A stretch of DNA of 64,000 bases from assembly GCF_002797415.1 (NCBI RefSeq), contig NZ_KZ454944.1, positions 2,932,665-2,996,664 on the forward strand, given 5' to 3'. The notes below the pieces were generated by a model. The model ran no database searches. It saw only the letters and a list, made by a program, of their open reading frames with translations, and was not told the origin of the DNA. The translations under genes were made by a program, and so were the position numbers. The DNA is from Bacillus alkalisoli. GTDB taxonomy: Bacteria; Bacillota; Bacilli; Bacillales; Bacillaceae_I. Positions 53,906 through 63,638 of the stretch are shown here, piece after piece (position 1 is the first letter of the stretch; each line of letters begins with the position of its first letter).

Positions 53906-54916
53906 TTATATTAAAACTCCGTGCCTAACAGTTGAATTTCTTACGATAAGATTTAATTCATATTCATAAATTTCTTTATCGGTATAACGTTTCGTTCGAA
54001 TTTTTTCAATCATAATATCAAATGCTTTTTTCGCCATTAGTTGAACTGGTTGGTCGACCGTAGTAATCTGAGGGTCTAATAGCTCTGTAATTGCCTGATT
54101 ATCAAAACCAACTACCGCTAATTGTTCTGGAATATTTATACCTAATCGTTTTGCTTCTGATACAATGCCCGCTGCAACTTCATCTCCACCAGTAAAAACA
54201 GCAGTGGGCTTAATTGGCAGTTTCAACATATCATGCAAAATTCTTCTTCCATCCTCAATAGTGAATGCATCACTGAAAAAGTATTGATTGTTGAACTGTA
54301 AGTTACGTTCTCGTAATGCTTTATGGAAGCCTCTTTCTCTACTCTCCGCTACATTACTTTTATAACCACCTGTACAATATGCTATTGTTTTATGACCAAG
54401 CTCTACTAAGTGCTTTGTAGCAATATAGCCGCCATCTGTTTGGTTAAAACGAACAGTTGGTACGTGAGCTCTCTCTTCAAACTCGTTACAAAGGACAATT
54501 GGACCGTATTCTAAAAATGGTTCAATCTTCTTCCAATCATTTTGTAAGGATGATAAAATCATTCCATCTACTTGTCTTGTTTTAAGTAAACTTAAATATT
54601 CTAACTCTCGTTCCTCAGAATACCTAGTTTGGCAAACTATTAATTGATAGCCGTTGTCTGATGCTGCCATCTCCATTTGCTCAATTAGTTTGCTAAAAAA
54701 TGGATTCGTCACCCTAGGAATCAATAACCCTATCATCTTCGTCTGCTGACTTCTTAAACTTCTTGCAGAAGAGTTTGGAACATACCCTAATTCACTCATT
54801 GCAGTTAAAACTTGTACCCGCTTTTTTTCTGCCACATACGGGTGGTTATTGATGACACGAGAAACTGTTGTACGTGATAACCCAGCTAGTTTTGCTACAT
54901 CTTCTATCGTCGCCAT
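53906..54916 (-). CDS. LacI/GalR-family transcriptional repressor
   Basis: This 336-residue regulator has the N-terminal helix-turn-helix and hinge of the LacI family: TIEDVAKLAGLSRTTVSRVINN then YVPNSSARSLRSQQT. The periplasmic-binding-protein-like effector domain follows (about 60-330). The effector is probably a sugar, but nothing nearby says which; there is no transport or catabolic gene next to it. I chose the ATG at 54916, since the GTG at 54928 lies in the ribosome binding region. Two LacI-type palindromes upstream suggest autoregulation. Confidence 0.87.
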   Translation of the reverse strand: MATIEDVAKLAGLSRTTVSRVINNHPYVAEKKRVQVLTAMSELGYVPNSSARSLRSQQTKMIGLLIPRVTNPFFSKLIEQMEMAASDNGYQLIVCQTRYSEERELEYLSLLKTRQVDGMILSSLQNDWKKIEPFLEYGPIVLCNEFEERAHVPTVRFNQTDGGYIATKHLVELGHKTIAYCTGGYKSNVAESRERGFHKALRERNLQFNNQYFFSDAFTIEDGRRILHDMLKLPIKPTAVFTGGDEVAAGIVSEAKRLGINIPEQLAVVGFDNQAITELLDPQITTVDQPVQLMAKKAFDIMIEKIRTKRYTDKEIYEYELNLIVRNSTVRHGVLI

Positions 54917-54961
54917 GAGCCACCCCACCTATTTATTTTAGATTCATTATTTACTAGGACA

Positions 54962-55011
54962 TGAAATCGTTTTCATAATTACTAGTATAAAAGGAAATGA
55001 AAGTGTTTTCA
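54962..55011. promoter_or_regulatory. Two LacI-type operators upstream of the regulator gene
   Basis: TGAAATCGTTTTCA (54962-54975) and TGAAAGTGTTTTCA (54998-55011) share the TGAAA/TTTCA arms of LacI/CcpA-type sites. Their centres are 36 bases apart, and they lie 46-95 bases before the start codon. Confidence 0.65.
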
Positions 55012-55037
55012 ATATAATTTTTTTGAACCGTATATCA

Positions 55038-55068
55038 TAAAAGGCGCTCGCTATAATCGCGGGCGCCT
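55038..55068 (-). terminator. Terminator of yunB
   Basis: The stem AGGCGCCCGC / GCGAGCGCCT (minus strand, one wobble pair) has a 7-base loop and is followed by TTTTAT. Confidence 0.75.
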
Positions 55069-55074
55069 CGTAAC

Positions 55075-55848
55075 TTACTCGTTATCTTCGTCTTTTTTTT
55101 CATCTGGTACCATGACTGGAACAAAACCACTACCGTTTCCGCCACCTCCATGGTAAAACTGCGGTACTTCACCCATTACTAGTAGATCTCCAATTTTGAC
55201 TGGGTTGGAAATTTCAATTTGATTTTGTAATAAAGGTATGATGACATTCATTTGTACCGTAACATTTACGTTTACTTCTAAGTATGTGTTATTAATTCCT
55301 CGTTCCACAATAACGGTTTCAACTTGTGAAACGACGTCCCCGAGAATTTCAAATCTTACTGGAATTTTAGGACCTAAGTTTGAAAATAACGTGATACCCG
55401 TAGACATCCCTAGAGGAATAGAGTAAACAATCCCGTTTTGTTTTTTTGATTGTTCATAATCTATATTTATATCATTTTTGAACGACTCTAATTCTTGTAA
55501 GTCTCCCGATTCTACAAGATCTAAATATCGTTGTACTCTAAGCGTTGTTTCGGATAATACTCTGTTTACCACCTGTGAGTTAACAATATAAGCATTTTGC
55601 CCATCAATTTTGATAAATAATTCTTTTACATCAATGTTATCCGTTATTTTTTTGGATACCGCATCATTAATTGCTTGAGCAGCTATTTGTCTAGCTTTTG
55701 TTTCTGCGATACTCATTAAGAATGGTTCAATTCCTTTATTGATAACTAATAAACTGATAACAGTAAAAATATTGAAAAATACGAATGTAATTAAGAATAC
55801 ATATTTTAGCGGCAAAGGGCCACGTGGTCGTCTCCTCAGATTCTGCAT
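55075..55848 (-). CDS. yunB: Sporulation protein YunB
   Basis: This 257-residue protein has one N-terminal transmembrane segment (about residues 15-37) and a large extracytoplasmic domain. The stretch KARQIAAQAINDAVSKKI and the later IPLGMSTGITLFSNLGPKIPVR are typical of YunB, a SigE-dependent protein of the B. subtilis mother cell that is needed for normal spore formation. The tail is Gly-rich, then acidic. GGGGGAG lies before the ATG. It is monocistronic, followed by a strong terminator. Confidence 0.88.
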   Translation of the reverse strand: MQNLRRRPRGPLPLKYVFLITFVFFNIFTVISLLVINKGIEPFLMSIAETKARQIAAQAINDAVSKKITDNIDVKELFIKIDGQNAYIVNSQVVNRVLSETTLRVQRYLDLVESGDLQELESFKNDINIDYEQSKKQNGIVYSIPLGMSTGITLFSNLGPKIPVRFEILGDVVSQVETVIVERGINNTYLEVNVNVTVQMNVIIPLLQNQIEISNPVKIGDLLVMGEVPQFYHGGGGNGSGFVPVMVPDEKKDEDNE

Positions 55849-55925
55849 AATACTCCCCCTTTGTATTTAAGTATATTCAGAGCTTGGATAATAGATTAAT
55901 AGATTAAGGGGGTTGGGACAAATTT

Positions 55926-56933
55926 TTACTGTTGGGCTAATATTGGGTATTGGTTTTGGAGGGATAGGAGGTATTTTCGAGACTTCGAAAATCCTATTGT
56001 ACTACAAGCTAAATTAGTAATATGCCTATAAGATGTAACTCTAGAAGGTATTTCTAAGAAATTACTAAATTGTTTGTTCGTTATTTCGTTTCCATAAAGT
56101 AAAATCATCTCGTTAACAGCTTTTAAGAATGCATTTTTGTTTTTAAAACCGCAGTTCTCACATCTCCAGCAGGAATTTTTCACCCATCTCATTTTGACAT
56201 TTATACATTTTAGACAAAATACACCTGTAATTAAATCTTGCTCTTTTACATGATATTTTTCTAGTATATCTGGATTATAAGGTGTATTACTTTTTAACAC
56301 TTTTTTAGTTAATTGCCTTAATACTTTAGTTTCAATCAATTCCTGCTTATACATTTTCTCTAATTCGTATAATTTGGATGGTACACTTTCCGCTTTAATC
56401 ATATTTTTGGGTAATCGGCTTCCTTCAGGAACAATCTTTATGTGGCAATTTGGATTTGTAAATACTATAAGTGGGATTAATGGTACCTGTTGAGTTTGAG
56501 GATTCATACTTTGAAGTAATTTTTTATACTGTAGTTCTTGCCTTTTAACTTGTTGAATTGGATCTTGAAAAACTTCTAATTCTCCTAATTCATTTATCCT
56601 CGTTAATTGGTTGGTTAGTGTGTTGTAAGTTACTTCTCCAGTGTGATTTTTTGTTTCAAAAATTACATTATATTTTGTAGTTTTTAATATTGTATCCATT
56701 TGGAAATAGTGTTCTAAGTTAGCGTTAGCTTGCAGACGAATATCTGGCAGTATTTCACAGATTTTAGCTGGCACGAATGATAGATAGTAATCTAGCTGTT
56801 GCTCACCTTTAAAGCCAGACCTTTTGATTCTATAGTCTTTTTCAATTAAAGAGCAATTTGGATGCTTTTCAATAACTCTAAAATGGAGGGCTTCCAACTT
56901 TTGCAGATGAATTGAGGGTGTACGTTTTGTCAA
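55926..56933 (-). CDS. NERD-domain nuclease-like protein with C-terminal zinc ribbon (second paralogue)
   Basis: This protein of about 335 residues has the same plan as the gene at 14220-15137: a NERD nuclease-related domain (GFKGEQQLDYY, QMDTILK, FETKNHTGEV providing E, D and ExK), a zinc ribbon (CLKC ... CWRCENCGFKN) and a basic helical tail. I place the start at a TTG at 56933, because the AAAGGAG ribosome binding site lies 8 bases upstream, while an earlier TTG at 56951 includes that site. It sits between yunB and the haem genes. A second, different tandem array begins about 160 bases upstream of its start. The substrate is unknown. Confidence 0.8.
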   Translation of the reverse strand: MTKRTPSIHLQKLEALHFRVIEKHPNCSLIEKDYRIKRSGFKGEQQLDYYLSFVPAKICEILPDIRLQANANLEHYFQMDTILKTTKYNVIFETKNHTGEVTYNTLTNQLTRINELGELEVFQDPIQQVKRQELQYKKLLQSMNPQTQQVPLIPLIVFTNPNCHIKIVPEGSRLPKNMIKAESVPSKLYELEKMYKQELIETKVLRQLTKKVLKSNTPYNPDILEKYHVKEQDLITGVFCLKCINVKMRWVKNSCWRCENCGFKNKNAFLKAVNEMILLYGNEITNKQFSNFLEIPSRVTSYRHITNLACSTIGFSKSRKYLLSLQNQYPILAQQ

Positions 56934-57089
56934 TATTATTTCTCCTTTCAAATATGTTCATAGAGATTTTACAATAAATTTAAATTCTTTTCATTAATTT
57001 TTACCTAATTTTAATATTTTTATAAATCCTAAGCTAATTACCATGCTTCCTAATATATTGTTAGCACTGTGGCAGACCTAACATTACTT

Positions 57090-57451
57090 TTGTGTTTCAA
57101 TCTCGACGCGTTGTGTTTCAATCTTACTCGTTTGTGTTTCAATTTCTTCTTCTCTTCCATTCTTTATTCTGCTCTGTTTCAATCCACTCCTCTTTGTGTT
57201 TCAATCTTACTCGTTTGTGTTTCAATTTCTTCTTCCTTTCCATTCTTTATTCTGTTCTGTTTCAATCCACTCCTCTTGTGTTTCAATTTCGTTCCGTTGT
57301 GTTTCAATCTTATTAGTTTGTGTTTCACTCTTCCTCGCTTGTGTTTCAATTTCTTCTTCCTTTCCATTCTTTATTCTGTTCTGTTTCAATCCACTCCTCT
57401 TGTGTTTCAATTTCGTTCCGTTGTGTTTCAATCTTATTAGTTTGTGTTTCA
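57090..57451. repeat. Tandem array of TGTTTCA units spaced 21, 22 or 40 bp
   Basis: Fifteen copies of TGTTTCA(AT) occur between 57093 and 57451. Steps are 21 bases (ten times), 22 (once) and 40 (three times); the 40-base steps carry a C/T-rich insert ending in TTTATTCTGTTC. A block of about 110 bases at 57218-57327 is repeated exactly at 57342-57451, an offset of 124 bases. The plus strand is strongly pyrimidine-rich. The array fills most of the gene-free stretch 56934-57517, just upstream of the second NERD gene; the rest is AT-rich with nothing else visible but the hemY terminator. Confidence 0.92.
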
Positions 57452-57475
57452 CCCACTATCACCTTACATGCAAAT

Positions 57476-57504
57476 AAAAAACCAGCCCTAAATAAGGACT
57501 GGTT
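57476..57504 (-). terminator. Terminator of hemY / the hem operon
   Basis: The arms AACCAGTCCT and AGGGCTGGTT (minus strand) have one mismatch and are followed by TTTTTT, 14 bases beyond the hemY stop. Confidence 0.8.
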
Positions 57505-57517
57505 ACACATCAAAACT

Positions 57518-58942
57518 CTAATTCTCCCGCTCACTCAAAAACTCCACTACTTCATGAACTGCAGCTACACCTTGGTCAATACAATCTGGCAGACCTAAAC
57601 CCTCAAAGGAACTTCCTGCTATGAATACTCCTGGTAATTCACTATCTAGTATTTTCTTCCACTCGGCAATACGTTCTTTGTGGCCAACATTGTACTGAGG
57701 CATTGCACTTTTCCAGCGAGACACTAGTGTAAAATCGGGCTCGACATTAATACACATTATCTTATTTAAATCATCCAGTACTACCTGTTTAATTTCATCG
57801 TCACTTTGATCAACAATTGCTTCATCTCCAACACGTCCTACATAGGCACGTAATAACACTTTGCCAGCAGGTGCGGAGTGTGGCCATTTTTTATGTGTCC
57901 ACGTACAAGCTGTTATGGTGTAATCGCTATTCCTGGAAACAACAAATCCTGTACCATTTATGTTTTCCTTCAATACATTTTCGTCGAAAGCCATTGCGAC
58001 CGTAGCGACAGAAGTGGAAGTCATCTCAGAAAAAGCAGGTGTCCAATTAAAGCCTGATAACATCTTTCCTAATGAATGATGCGGGGTTGTCACAATCAAA
58101 CTATCAAACTCCATTCTCGCGCCGTTGCTTAAAGAAAGCGTATAAGGACCCGTTCCTGTAACATGATCAACTCTAACCGCCTTCATCACTGTTACAGAAT
58201 CTAGCTTTTCTTCTAAAGCTTCGACTAGCGATTCTAATCCTGAGGAGAGTGTTTGAAACATACCTTTTTTTGGTGAACTATTAACTCCACCAGACTGCTT
58301 AGGTTTAGGCATCGTTTTACCTAATCCTAATATCAAACTGCGATATTTTTTCTCGACTTGCTGAAATTGAGGAAATGTAGCGCGAAGGCTTAACTGGTCA
58401 ATGTCTCCAGCATAAATACCTGACAACAATGGCTCTATTAAGTTTTCCACTACTTCATCACCTAAGCGGCGTCGGAAAAAGGATCCAAGTGATTGGTCAC
58501 CTTCTACTTTTCCGCTTGGCAATACAAGGTCAGCCGCAGCTCTTACTTTTCCTAACGGGGAAAATAAACCAGTTGTGATAAATGGTGATAGCTTTGTAGG
58601 GATCCCCATTACAGCACCTTCTGGGATTGGATGAAGCTTGCCTTTTAGCAAAATGTAAGAAGTACCTGTTGCATTTTTAATCAACTTGTCTCCTAGTCCT
58701 ACATCTCTGATTAGCTTGCTTGCGCTTTGTTTTCTCTCTAGAAATGAATCCGGTCCTCGTTCGATGGTATAACCATCTCTACTAAACGTTTGAATCTTTC
58801 CACCTAGTCGATTGCTCGACTCAATCAGTGTAATTTCAAACGGTAAATTTTTTTCTTTCATTTCTTTTTGTAAATAGAAAGCGGCGGCTAACCCAGTTAT
58901 GCCGCCACCTACTATGGCGACTCTTTTTTTGTTTTCTAACAT
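57518..58942 (-). CDS. hemY: Coproporphyrinogen III / protoporphyrinogen oxidase HemY
   Basis: This protein of about 474 residues is a FAD-dependent porphyrinogen oxidase with the dinucleotide motif GGGITGLAAAFYL, the ESSNRLGGKIQT strand end, RGPDSFLERK, and the C-terminal GSSFEGLGLPDCIDQG. In Gram-positive bacteria this enzyme (also called CgoX) oxidises coproporphyrinogen III. It closes the operon hemE-hemH-hemY and starts 25 bases after the hemH stop. The start codon is uncertain: the ATG at 58942 fits the family N-terminus, while TTG 58963 and ATG 58951 are alternatives. Confidence 0.92.
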   Translation of the reverse strand: MLENKKRVAIVGGGITGLAAAFYLQKEMKEKNLPFEITLIESSNRLGGKIQTFSRDGYTIERGPDSFLERKQSASKLIRDVGLGDKLIKNATGTSYILLKGKLHPIPEGAVMGIPTKLSPFITTGLFSPLGKVRAAADLVLPSGKVEGDQSLGSFFRRRLGDEVVENLIEPLLSGIYAGDIDQLSLRATFPQFQQVEKKYRSLILGLGKTMPKPKQSGGVNSSPKKGMFQTLSSGLESLVEALEEKLDSVTVMKAVRVDHVTGTGPYTLSLSNGARMEFDSLIVTTPHHSLGKMLSGFNWTPAFSEMTSTSVATVAMAFDENVLKENINGTGFVVSRNSDYTITACTWTHKKWPHSAPAGKVLLRAYVGRVGDEAIVDQSDDEIKQVVLDDLNKIMCINVEPDFTLVSRWKSAMPQYNVGHKERIAEWKKILDSELPGVFIAGSSFEGLGLPDCIDQGVAAVHEVVEFLSEREN

Positions 58943-58967
58943 TTTTATCATCGCCTTTAACAAAGTT

Positions 58968-59909
58968 TTATTGATTGTGTTGCTTTAACTTTTCAAGAAC
59001 AACGGTTGCCATTGCATCTATAAATAAGGAACCTGAGTTTGGCATTTCTGGACGATAGTACTTCGCACCAATTTCATCTGTTACAACTTTACACTCATAA
59101 TCATTGTCGTATAACACTTCTAAATGGTCAGCAACAAAACCTACTGGTGTATAAACGAATGATGTGTAACCTTTTTCTTTATGAAGATCACGAGTAATAT
59201 CTTGTACGTCTGGTCCTAACCACGGTTCTGGTGTGTTTCCTTCACTTTGCCATGCAATCACGTAGTTTTCAACGCCTGCACCTTTTGCAATTAGGTCAGC
59301 TGTTTCTTGTAGCTGAGCAGGATAAGGATCTCCTGCTTGAATAATTTTTTCTGGCAAGCTGTGTGCAGATACAATTAGTACTGCTTTTTCGCGTTCTTCG
59401 CTAGACATGCCATCAAACGTTTCTTTCACTTTTTCTACCCAAAATTGAATGAATTTTGGCTCATCGTACCAGCTTTCTACGGAGTAGATTGTTGGACCAC
59501 CTAGTTTTTCTGCTTCTTCTTTTGCACGGCCATTGTAAGACTTCACGCTAAAAGTAGAGAAATGTGGTGCTAATACGATACTAACCGCTTCTTCTATTCC
59601 ATCTTCGTGCATTTGTTTTACTGCATCTTCTACAAACGGATCAATGTGCTTTAATCCTAAATAAACTTTGAATTCAATATTATCTTGAATTTCGTTTAAG
59701 TGTGCACCTAATTTGTCAGCTTGCTCTTGCGTAATGTGAGCAAGTGGAGAAATACCACCAATTGCATCGTAACGCTCACGTAAATCTTGCAAGCTTTCTT
59801 CTGAAGGTTTTCTTCCGTGACGAATATGTGTGTAGTAAGGTTCTAAATCTTCTTCTTTGTAAGGCGTACCGTATGCCATTACTAATAGTCCCATTTTTTT
59901 CTTTGCCAT
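58968..59909 (-). CDS. hemH: Ferrochelatase (coproporphyrin III type) HemH
   Basis: This 313-residue ferrochelatase inserts Fe2+ into the porphyrin; in Firmicutes the substrate is coproporphyrin III (CpfC). It shows [21 protein letters not shown] at the start, the active-site His in [10 protein letters not shown] near residue 183 and the metal-binding Glu in [15 protein letters not shown]. The length fits soluble Gram-positive HemH. It lies between hemE and hemY, with AGGTGTAAAAC before the ATG. It is transcribed with both neighbours. Confidence 0.95.
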   Translation of the reverse strand: MAKKKMGLLVMAYGTPYKEEDLEPYYTHIRHGRKPSEESLQDLRERYDAIGGISPLAHITQEQADKLGAHLNEIQDNIEFKVYLGLKHIDPFVEDAVKQMHEDGIEEAVSIVLAPHFSTFSVKSYNGRAKEEAEKLGGPTIYSVESWYDEPKFIQFWVEKVKETFDGMSSEEREKAVLIVSAHSLPEKIIQAGDPYPAQLQETADLIAKGAGVENYVIAWQSEGNTPEPWLGPDVQDITRDLHKEKGYTSFVYTPVGFVADHLEVLYDNDYECKVVTDEIGAKYYRPEMPNSGSLFIDAMATVVLEKLKQHNQ

Positions 59910-59975
59910 GTTTTACACCTCGATTTGTTTTGTACGTCCTATATTAAACCGAAATTTCACGTTTCAATGCTAGTA

Positions 59976-61025
59976 TTAATGTGTTGCTTTACTTTTAGAG
60001 TAGTCATGAATGAACTGTGTTAAACGTTTTAGTGTATCAGGATTTACTTCTGGGAATACACCGTGCCCTAAGTTAAATACGTATCCTGGTTGTTGCGTTC
60101 CTTGGTCGATGATTGACTTTGCATGTTGCTCAATAACTTCCCAAGAAGAAAGAAGGTATGATGGATCCATGTTACCTTGAACAGCTTTTGTAATACCGCG
60201 CTCGCGTGCTTCTTTAATAGACAATCTCCAGTCTAATCCAACTACATCTATAGGAAGGTCGTGCCATTCATTCGCTAAATGACTTGCTCCAACTCCATGC
60301 ATAATCATAGGTACGCCCTCTTCGCGTAAAGAAGAGAAAATACGACTCATTACTGGCTTAATATAAAATTTGTAATCTTCTACATTCAACGTTCCAACCC
60401 ACGAGTCAAAAATTTGAATAGCTTTCGCTCCAGCTTTAATTTGAGCTTTTAAATAAACAATTGTCATGTCTGCTAATTTATCCATTAATGCGAACCAAGC
60501 CTTTGGTTCTGTGTACATGAACGATTTTGTTTTATGATAGTTTCTAGAAGGTCCACCTTCAATCATGTAAGAAGCAAGTGTAAATGGTGCTCCTGCAAAT
60601 CCGATTAATGGAACATTTAATTGTTCTTGTGTTAATAATTTTATCGTGTCTAATACATATGGAATATCTTCTTCAGGAGTGATTTCCCCTAATTTCTCTA
60701 CATCTTGAACGGTTCTAATTGGGTTATCGATAACTGGTCCAATACCTGATTTAATTTCTACGTCTACACCAATCGCTGGTAGCGGTGTCATAATATCTTT
60801 GTAAAGGATGGCTGCGTCCACGTTATATTGTTCAACTGGTAAACGAGTAACATATGCACATAGTTCTGGTTGATGTGTAATTTCAAATAAACCATATTTT
60901 TGTTTAATTTCTCTATATTCTGGTTGGGAACGTCCCGCCTGTCTCATATACCATACAGGTACGTAATCCGTTTTTTCTCCACGACATGCTTTTAGAAATG
61001 TTTCATTAATTTGTCTTTTACTCAC
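59976..61025 (-). CDS. hemE: Uroporphyrinogen decarboxylase HemE
   Basis: This 349-residue cytoplasmic enzyme removes four carboxyl groups from uroporphyrinogen III to give coproporphyrinogen III. Motifs seen are [16 protein letters not shown] near residues 23-38, [17 protein letters not shown] near 150 and [14 protein letters not shown] near the end. The start is a GTG about 9 bases after AAAGGGGA. It is the first gene of the operon; the gap to hemH is 66 bases with no terminator. A truncated histidine kinase remnant and pbpF lie upstream. Confidence 0.95.
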   Translation of the reverse strand: MSKRQINETFLKACRGEKTDYVPVWYMRQAGRSQPEYREIKQKYGLFEITHQPELCAYVTRLPVEQYNVDAAILYKDIMTPLPAIGVDVEIKSGIGPVIDNPIRTVQDVEKLGEITPEEDIPYVLDTIKLLTQEQLNVPLIGFAGAPFTLASYMIEGGPSRNYHKTKSFMYTEPKAWFALMDKLADMTIVYLKAQIKAGAKAIQIFDSWVGTLNVEDYKFYIKPVMSRIFSSLREEGVPMIMHGVGASHLANEWHDLPIDVVGLDWRLSIKEARERGITKAVQGNMDPSYLLSSWEVIEQHAKSIIDQGTQQPGYVFNLGHGVFPEVNPDTLKRLTQFIHDYSKSKATH

Positions 61026-61146
61026 TTGAATAGTCCCCTTTCGGCCGCATTATGGCTCATCCATCGTTCAATATATCTCATAACAATATACCGATTTTTA
61101 ACTTCTATGTATAGCAAACTGCGCCATTGTTCATAAAATAGACGAT

Positions 61147-61422
61147 TTATTCGTTTTTTGGTAGTATTATTTTTACAGTAATTCCGCTATTTTCCACGCC
61201 TTTTATTAAAAAGGAACCACCGTGATTTTCAATAATCTTCATGGAAACCATCAGTCCTAATCCTGTTCCATTTTCTTTTGTCGTAAAAAAAGAGTGACCA
61301 ACCTTATCTAAGATTTCTTGTGGAATACCTTTTCCATGGTCTTTTATTGTAATAAAGACATGTTCTTCTTTGTCTTCAAGTGACAGGTCGATAGTTCCTC
61401 CACCTTGAGTATCGCTCCCACA
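61147..61422 (-). pseudogene. C-terminal remnant of a sporulation-type sensor histidine kinase
   Basis: On the minus strand, 91 codons encode the C-terminal half of a HATPase_c domain: GGGTIDL, DHGKGIP (G1 box), SFFTTKENGTGLGL (F and G2 boxes) and MVSMKIIENHGG, ending KIILPKNE then TAA. The frame opens right after a TAG that lies 12 bases beyond the pbpF stop. There is no start codon, no DHp histidine box and no N box, so most of the kinase was lost. The TGLGLMVSxKIIENHGG style is like Kin-family sporulation kinases. It is intact in frame up to its own stop, so the loss is recent or it is read through. Confidence 0.8.
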
Positions 61423-61436
61423 CTATTTTTATGACA

Positions 61437-63638
61437 TTAACGCATTGTAGGTAACACAACAGGGGAATGTGCTCCCTCTTGTTTTGTTTGTGTATTGTAT
61501 GGGACTACATAAAACTTAGGTGGATTAAAAATATTAATACTATTTACAGTATAAGTATCTGCGCCTTCTACCTCGCCAAGAAACGTTTCCTCATTATCTT
61601 TTACAGAGTAAACTCTGTACACTATTCGTTCATCTCCTTCATGTTCCCACTTAAGATTGACATAAAATAATCGTAGTGGATGAAAAGAAATAGAAGCATG
61701 TAATGATTGAATTTCTGGCAATTGAATAGGACTTTCTAATTCTTTAACACCTGAGGGAATAGAAAATGCAACATTATCTAACTCTGCCTCTCTTAAAATG
61801 TCTTTAAGAAGTTCTGATGGGTAGCTTCCTCCACCGACTAAATATTCATTTTCTGTTGTCCGGTCATAGCCCATCCAAACAGTACCTATTACATTTTCAT
61901 TAAATCCTACAAACCATGTATCACGGTTTGCTCGTGGAACTAGTGGGAAGTTAGTTGTCCCTGTTTTCCCTGCTAACTCTCCTCTTATTTCGCCAGCTCG
62001 TCCTGTTCCTGACGTAACGACACCTTCTAACATTCTTGTCATATACCATGCTGTTTGTTTGCTAAACACTGCTTTCTCCACTTTGCTTGATTGGGCAACA
62101 ACGTTACCGGTTTGGTCTGTTATTTTTCTTATAAAGTATGGTTGGATGACTTTTCCATCATTACTAAAGCTTCGGTATGCTTTTGTTAAATCTAGCGGTG
62201 TAATCCCCTCTTCTAATCCACCTAATGCGATGGCAAGCCCATTATCAGGTAAACGGATACCCATTTTATTTAAGTAATCTTTGCCTTTATCAATGCCAAT
62301 CTCGTTTAATGTCCAAACGGCTGGAGCATTTAAGGAATCTTTAATCGCATCATACATAGAAACAGTGTCTTGATATTCATTGTTGAAGTTTCTAGGCGTA
62401 TAATCATTAGAGTACGTTAATAGCTCGTCCTTTAATAATGAGTAAGGTTCGAATAAACCCTCTTCCATAGCAGGGGCAAAAACTGCAAGTGGTTTAAAAG
62501 TCGATCCAGGTTGTCTTTTTACATTTACCCTATTTAATCCTCTTGCTACGTAATTTCTTCCACCAATTACTGCAAGGACACCACCAGCGTCTGGCTCCAT
62601 TAATACAAAAGCACCTTCAACATTTTCAGTTGTGCCTGGAAAATATTTATCATCTTGAAAACGTTCGTATGCAATTCGTTGAACTTCACGTGCCATCGGA
62701 ACTGTAATAGTATATCCACCTTTTAATAATTCTTCATGAGAAAAACCGTAACGACTTTGGGCTTCGTCTATTACCATATCAATATACGTTAAATATGGTT
62801 TTAAGTCGTTATCTTCTTTTACTGACAAAGCGATTGTTTTTCTTTGTAGTTTTACAGCCTCTTCTGCGGAAACGTACCCTTGTTGGTGCATGAGCGTAAT
62901 AACTAGGTCTCGCCTGTTTTTAGCTGCATTTATATTATTAATAGGAGAAAAGCTATTTGGCGCTTTTGGTAGTGCTGCTAAAAGGGCACCTTGCTCTACA
63001 GCTAACTCTTCTACACTTACTCCAAAATAAAGATTGGCTGCTGAGTCAATTCCATATGCTCCATGACCAAAATATATTTGATTTAAATACATTTCTAGAA
63101 TTTGATTTTTCGTGTATCTTCTTTCTAAATTGATCGCTATGACGGCTTCTTTCGTTTTTCTTAACCAAGACTTTTCGTTGGTTAGAAAAATATTTTTAGC
63201 TAGCTGTTGCGTAATCGTACTTCCACCTTCAACCTTACTTCTAGCAACAATGTCACGATAAAGCGCACGTAAAATTGCCCTACCATCTATTCCGCGATGT
63301 GTGTAAAATCGGTTATCTTCTACTGCCACAAATGCTTGTTGTACGTGTTGGGGTATTTGATCGATCGATACGATATTCCTGTTTTCTGTAAATATTTTTG
63401 TAATTAACTCTCCCTCTTCATCTACTAGAGAAGAGGCTGAGTCCATCACTAACTTTCTCTCATCTATTACATAATTTCCAGCATAGATTATAAGTAAGTA
63501 GCCTATTAAACTAATGGCTAATAAAGTAAAAGCAGAAGCTGGAATAAGTAATAACCATCTATATTTTTTAAAAGGTGAAAACCATTCTGGTAAGTTCCAT
63601 TTTTTTGTCTTATTCCTTTTAGCAGTTGACCTCTCCAT
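61437..63638 (-). CDS. pbpF: Class A penicillin-binding protein (PbpF-like)
   Basis: This bifunctional peptidoglycan synthase of about 733 residues has one membrane anchor (about residues 28-55). The transglycosylase domain has EDNRFYTHRGID with the catalytic Glu, EGGSTITQQLAKN and RKTKEAVIAINLER. The transpeptidase has the SxxK nucleophile in PGSTFKP, SLN in KDSLNAPAVW and KTG in LAGKTGTTN. The last ~90 residues form a beta-rich tail. The ATG at 63638 lies 6 bases after AAGGGGTG. It lies upstream of hemE, as pbpF does in B. subtilis, where it is involved in vegetative and spore wall synthesis. Confidence 0.9.
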   Translation of the reverse strand: MERSTAKRNKTKKWNLPEWFSPFKKYRWLLLIPASAFTLLAISLIGYLLIIYAGNYVIDERKLVMDSASSLVDEEGELITKIFTENRNIVSIDQIPQHVQQAFVAVEDNRFYTHRGIDGRAILRALYRDIVARSKVEGGSTITQQLAKNIFLTNEKSWLRKTKEAVIAINLERRYTKNQILEMYLNQIYFGHGAYGIDSAANLYFGVSVEELAVEQGALLAALPKAPNSFSPINNINAAKNRRDLVITLMHQQGYVSAEEAVKLQRKTIALSVKEDNDLKPYLTYIDMVIDEAQSRYGFSHEELLKGGYTITVPMAREVQRIAYERFQDDKYFPGTTENVEGAFVLMEPDAGGVLAVIGGRNYVARGLNRVNVKRQPGSTFKPLAVFAPAMEEGLFEPYSLLKDELLTYSNDYTPRNFNNEYQDTVSMYDAIKDSLNAPAVWTLNEIGIDKGKDYLNKMGIRLPDNGLAIALGGLEEGITPLDLTKAYRSFSNDGKVIQPYFIRKITDQTGNVVAQSSKVEKAVFSKQTAWYMTRMLEGVVTSGTGRAGEIRGELAGKTGTTNFPLVPRANRDTWFVGFNENVIGTVWMGYDRTTENEYLVGGGSYPSELLKDILREAELDNVAFSIPSGVKELESPIQLPEIQSLHASISFHPLRLFYVNLKWEHEGDERIVYRVYSVKDNEETFLGEVEGADTYTVNSINIFNPPKFYVVPYNTQTKQEGAHSPVVLPTMR

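Noticed and set aside
57069-57440. 123-codon plus-strand reading frame
   Set aside because: It starts at a GTG with no ribosome binding site and consists of translated pyrimidine-rich repeat (CFNL, CVSI) with frame slips; low complexity.
57090-57451. CRISPR array (GTTTCAAT core)
   Set aside because: Spacing of 21 bp is too short, intervening segments recur between units, and no cas genes are near.
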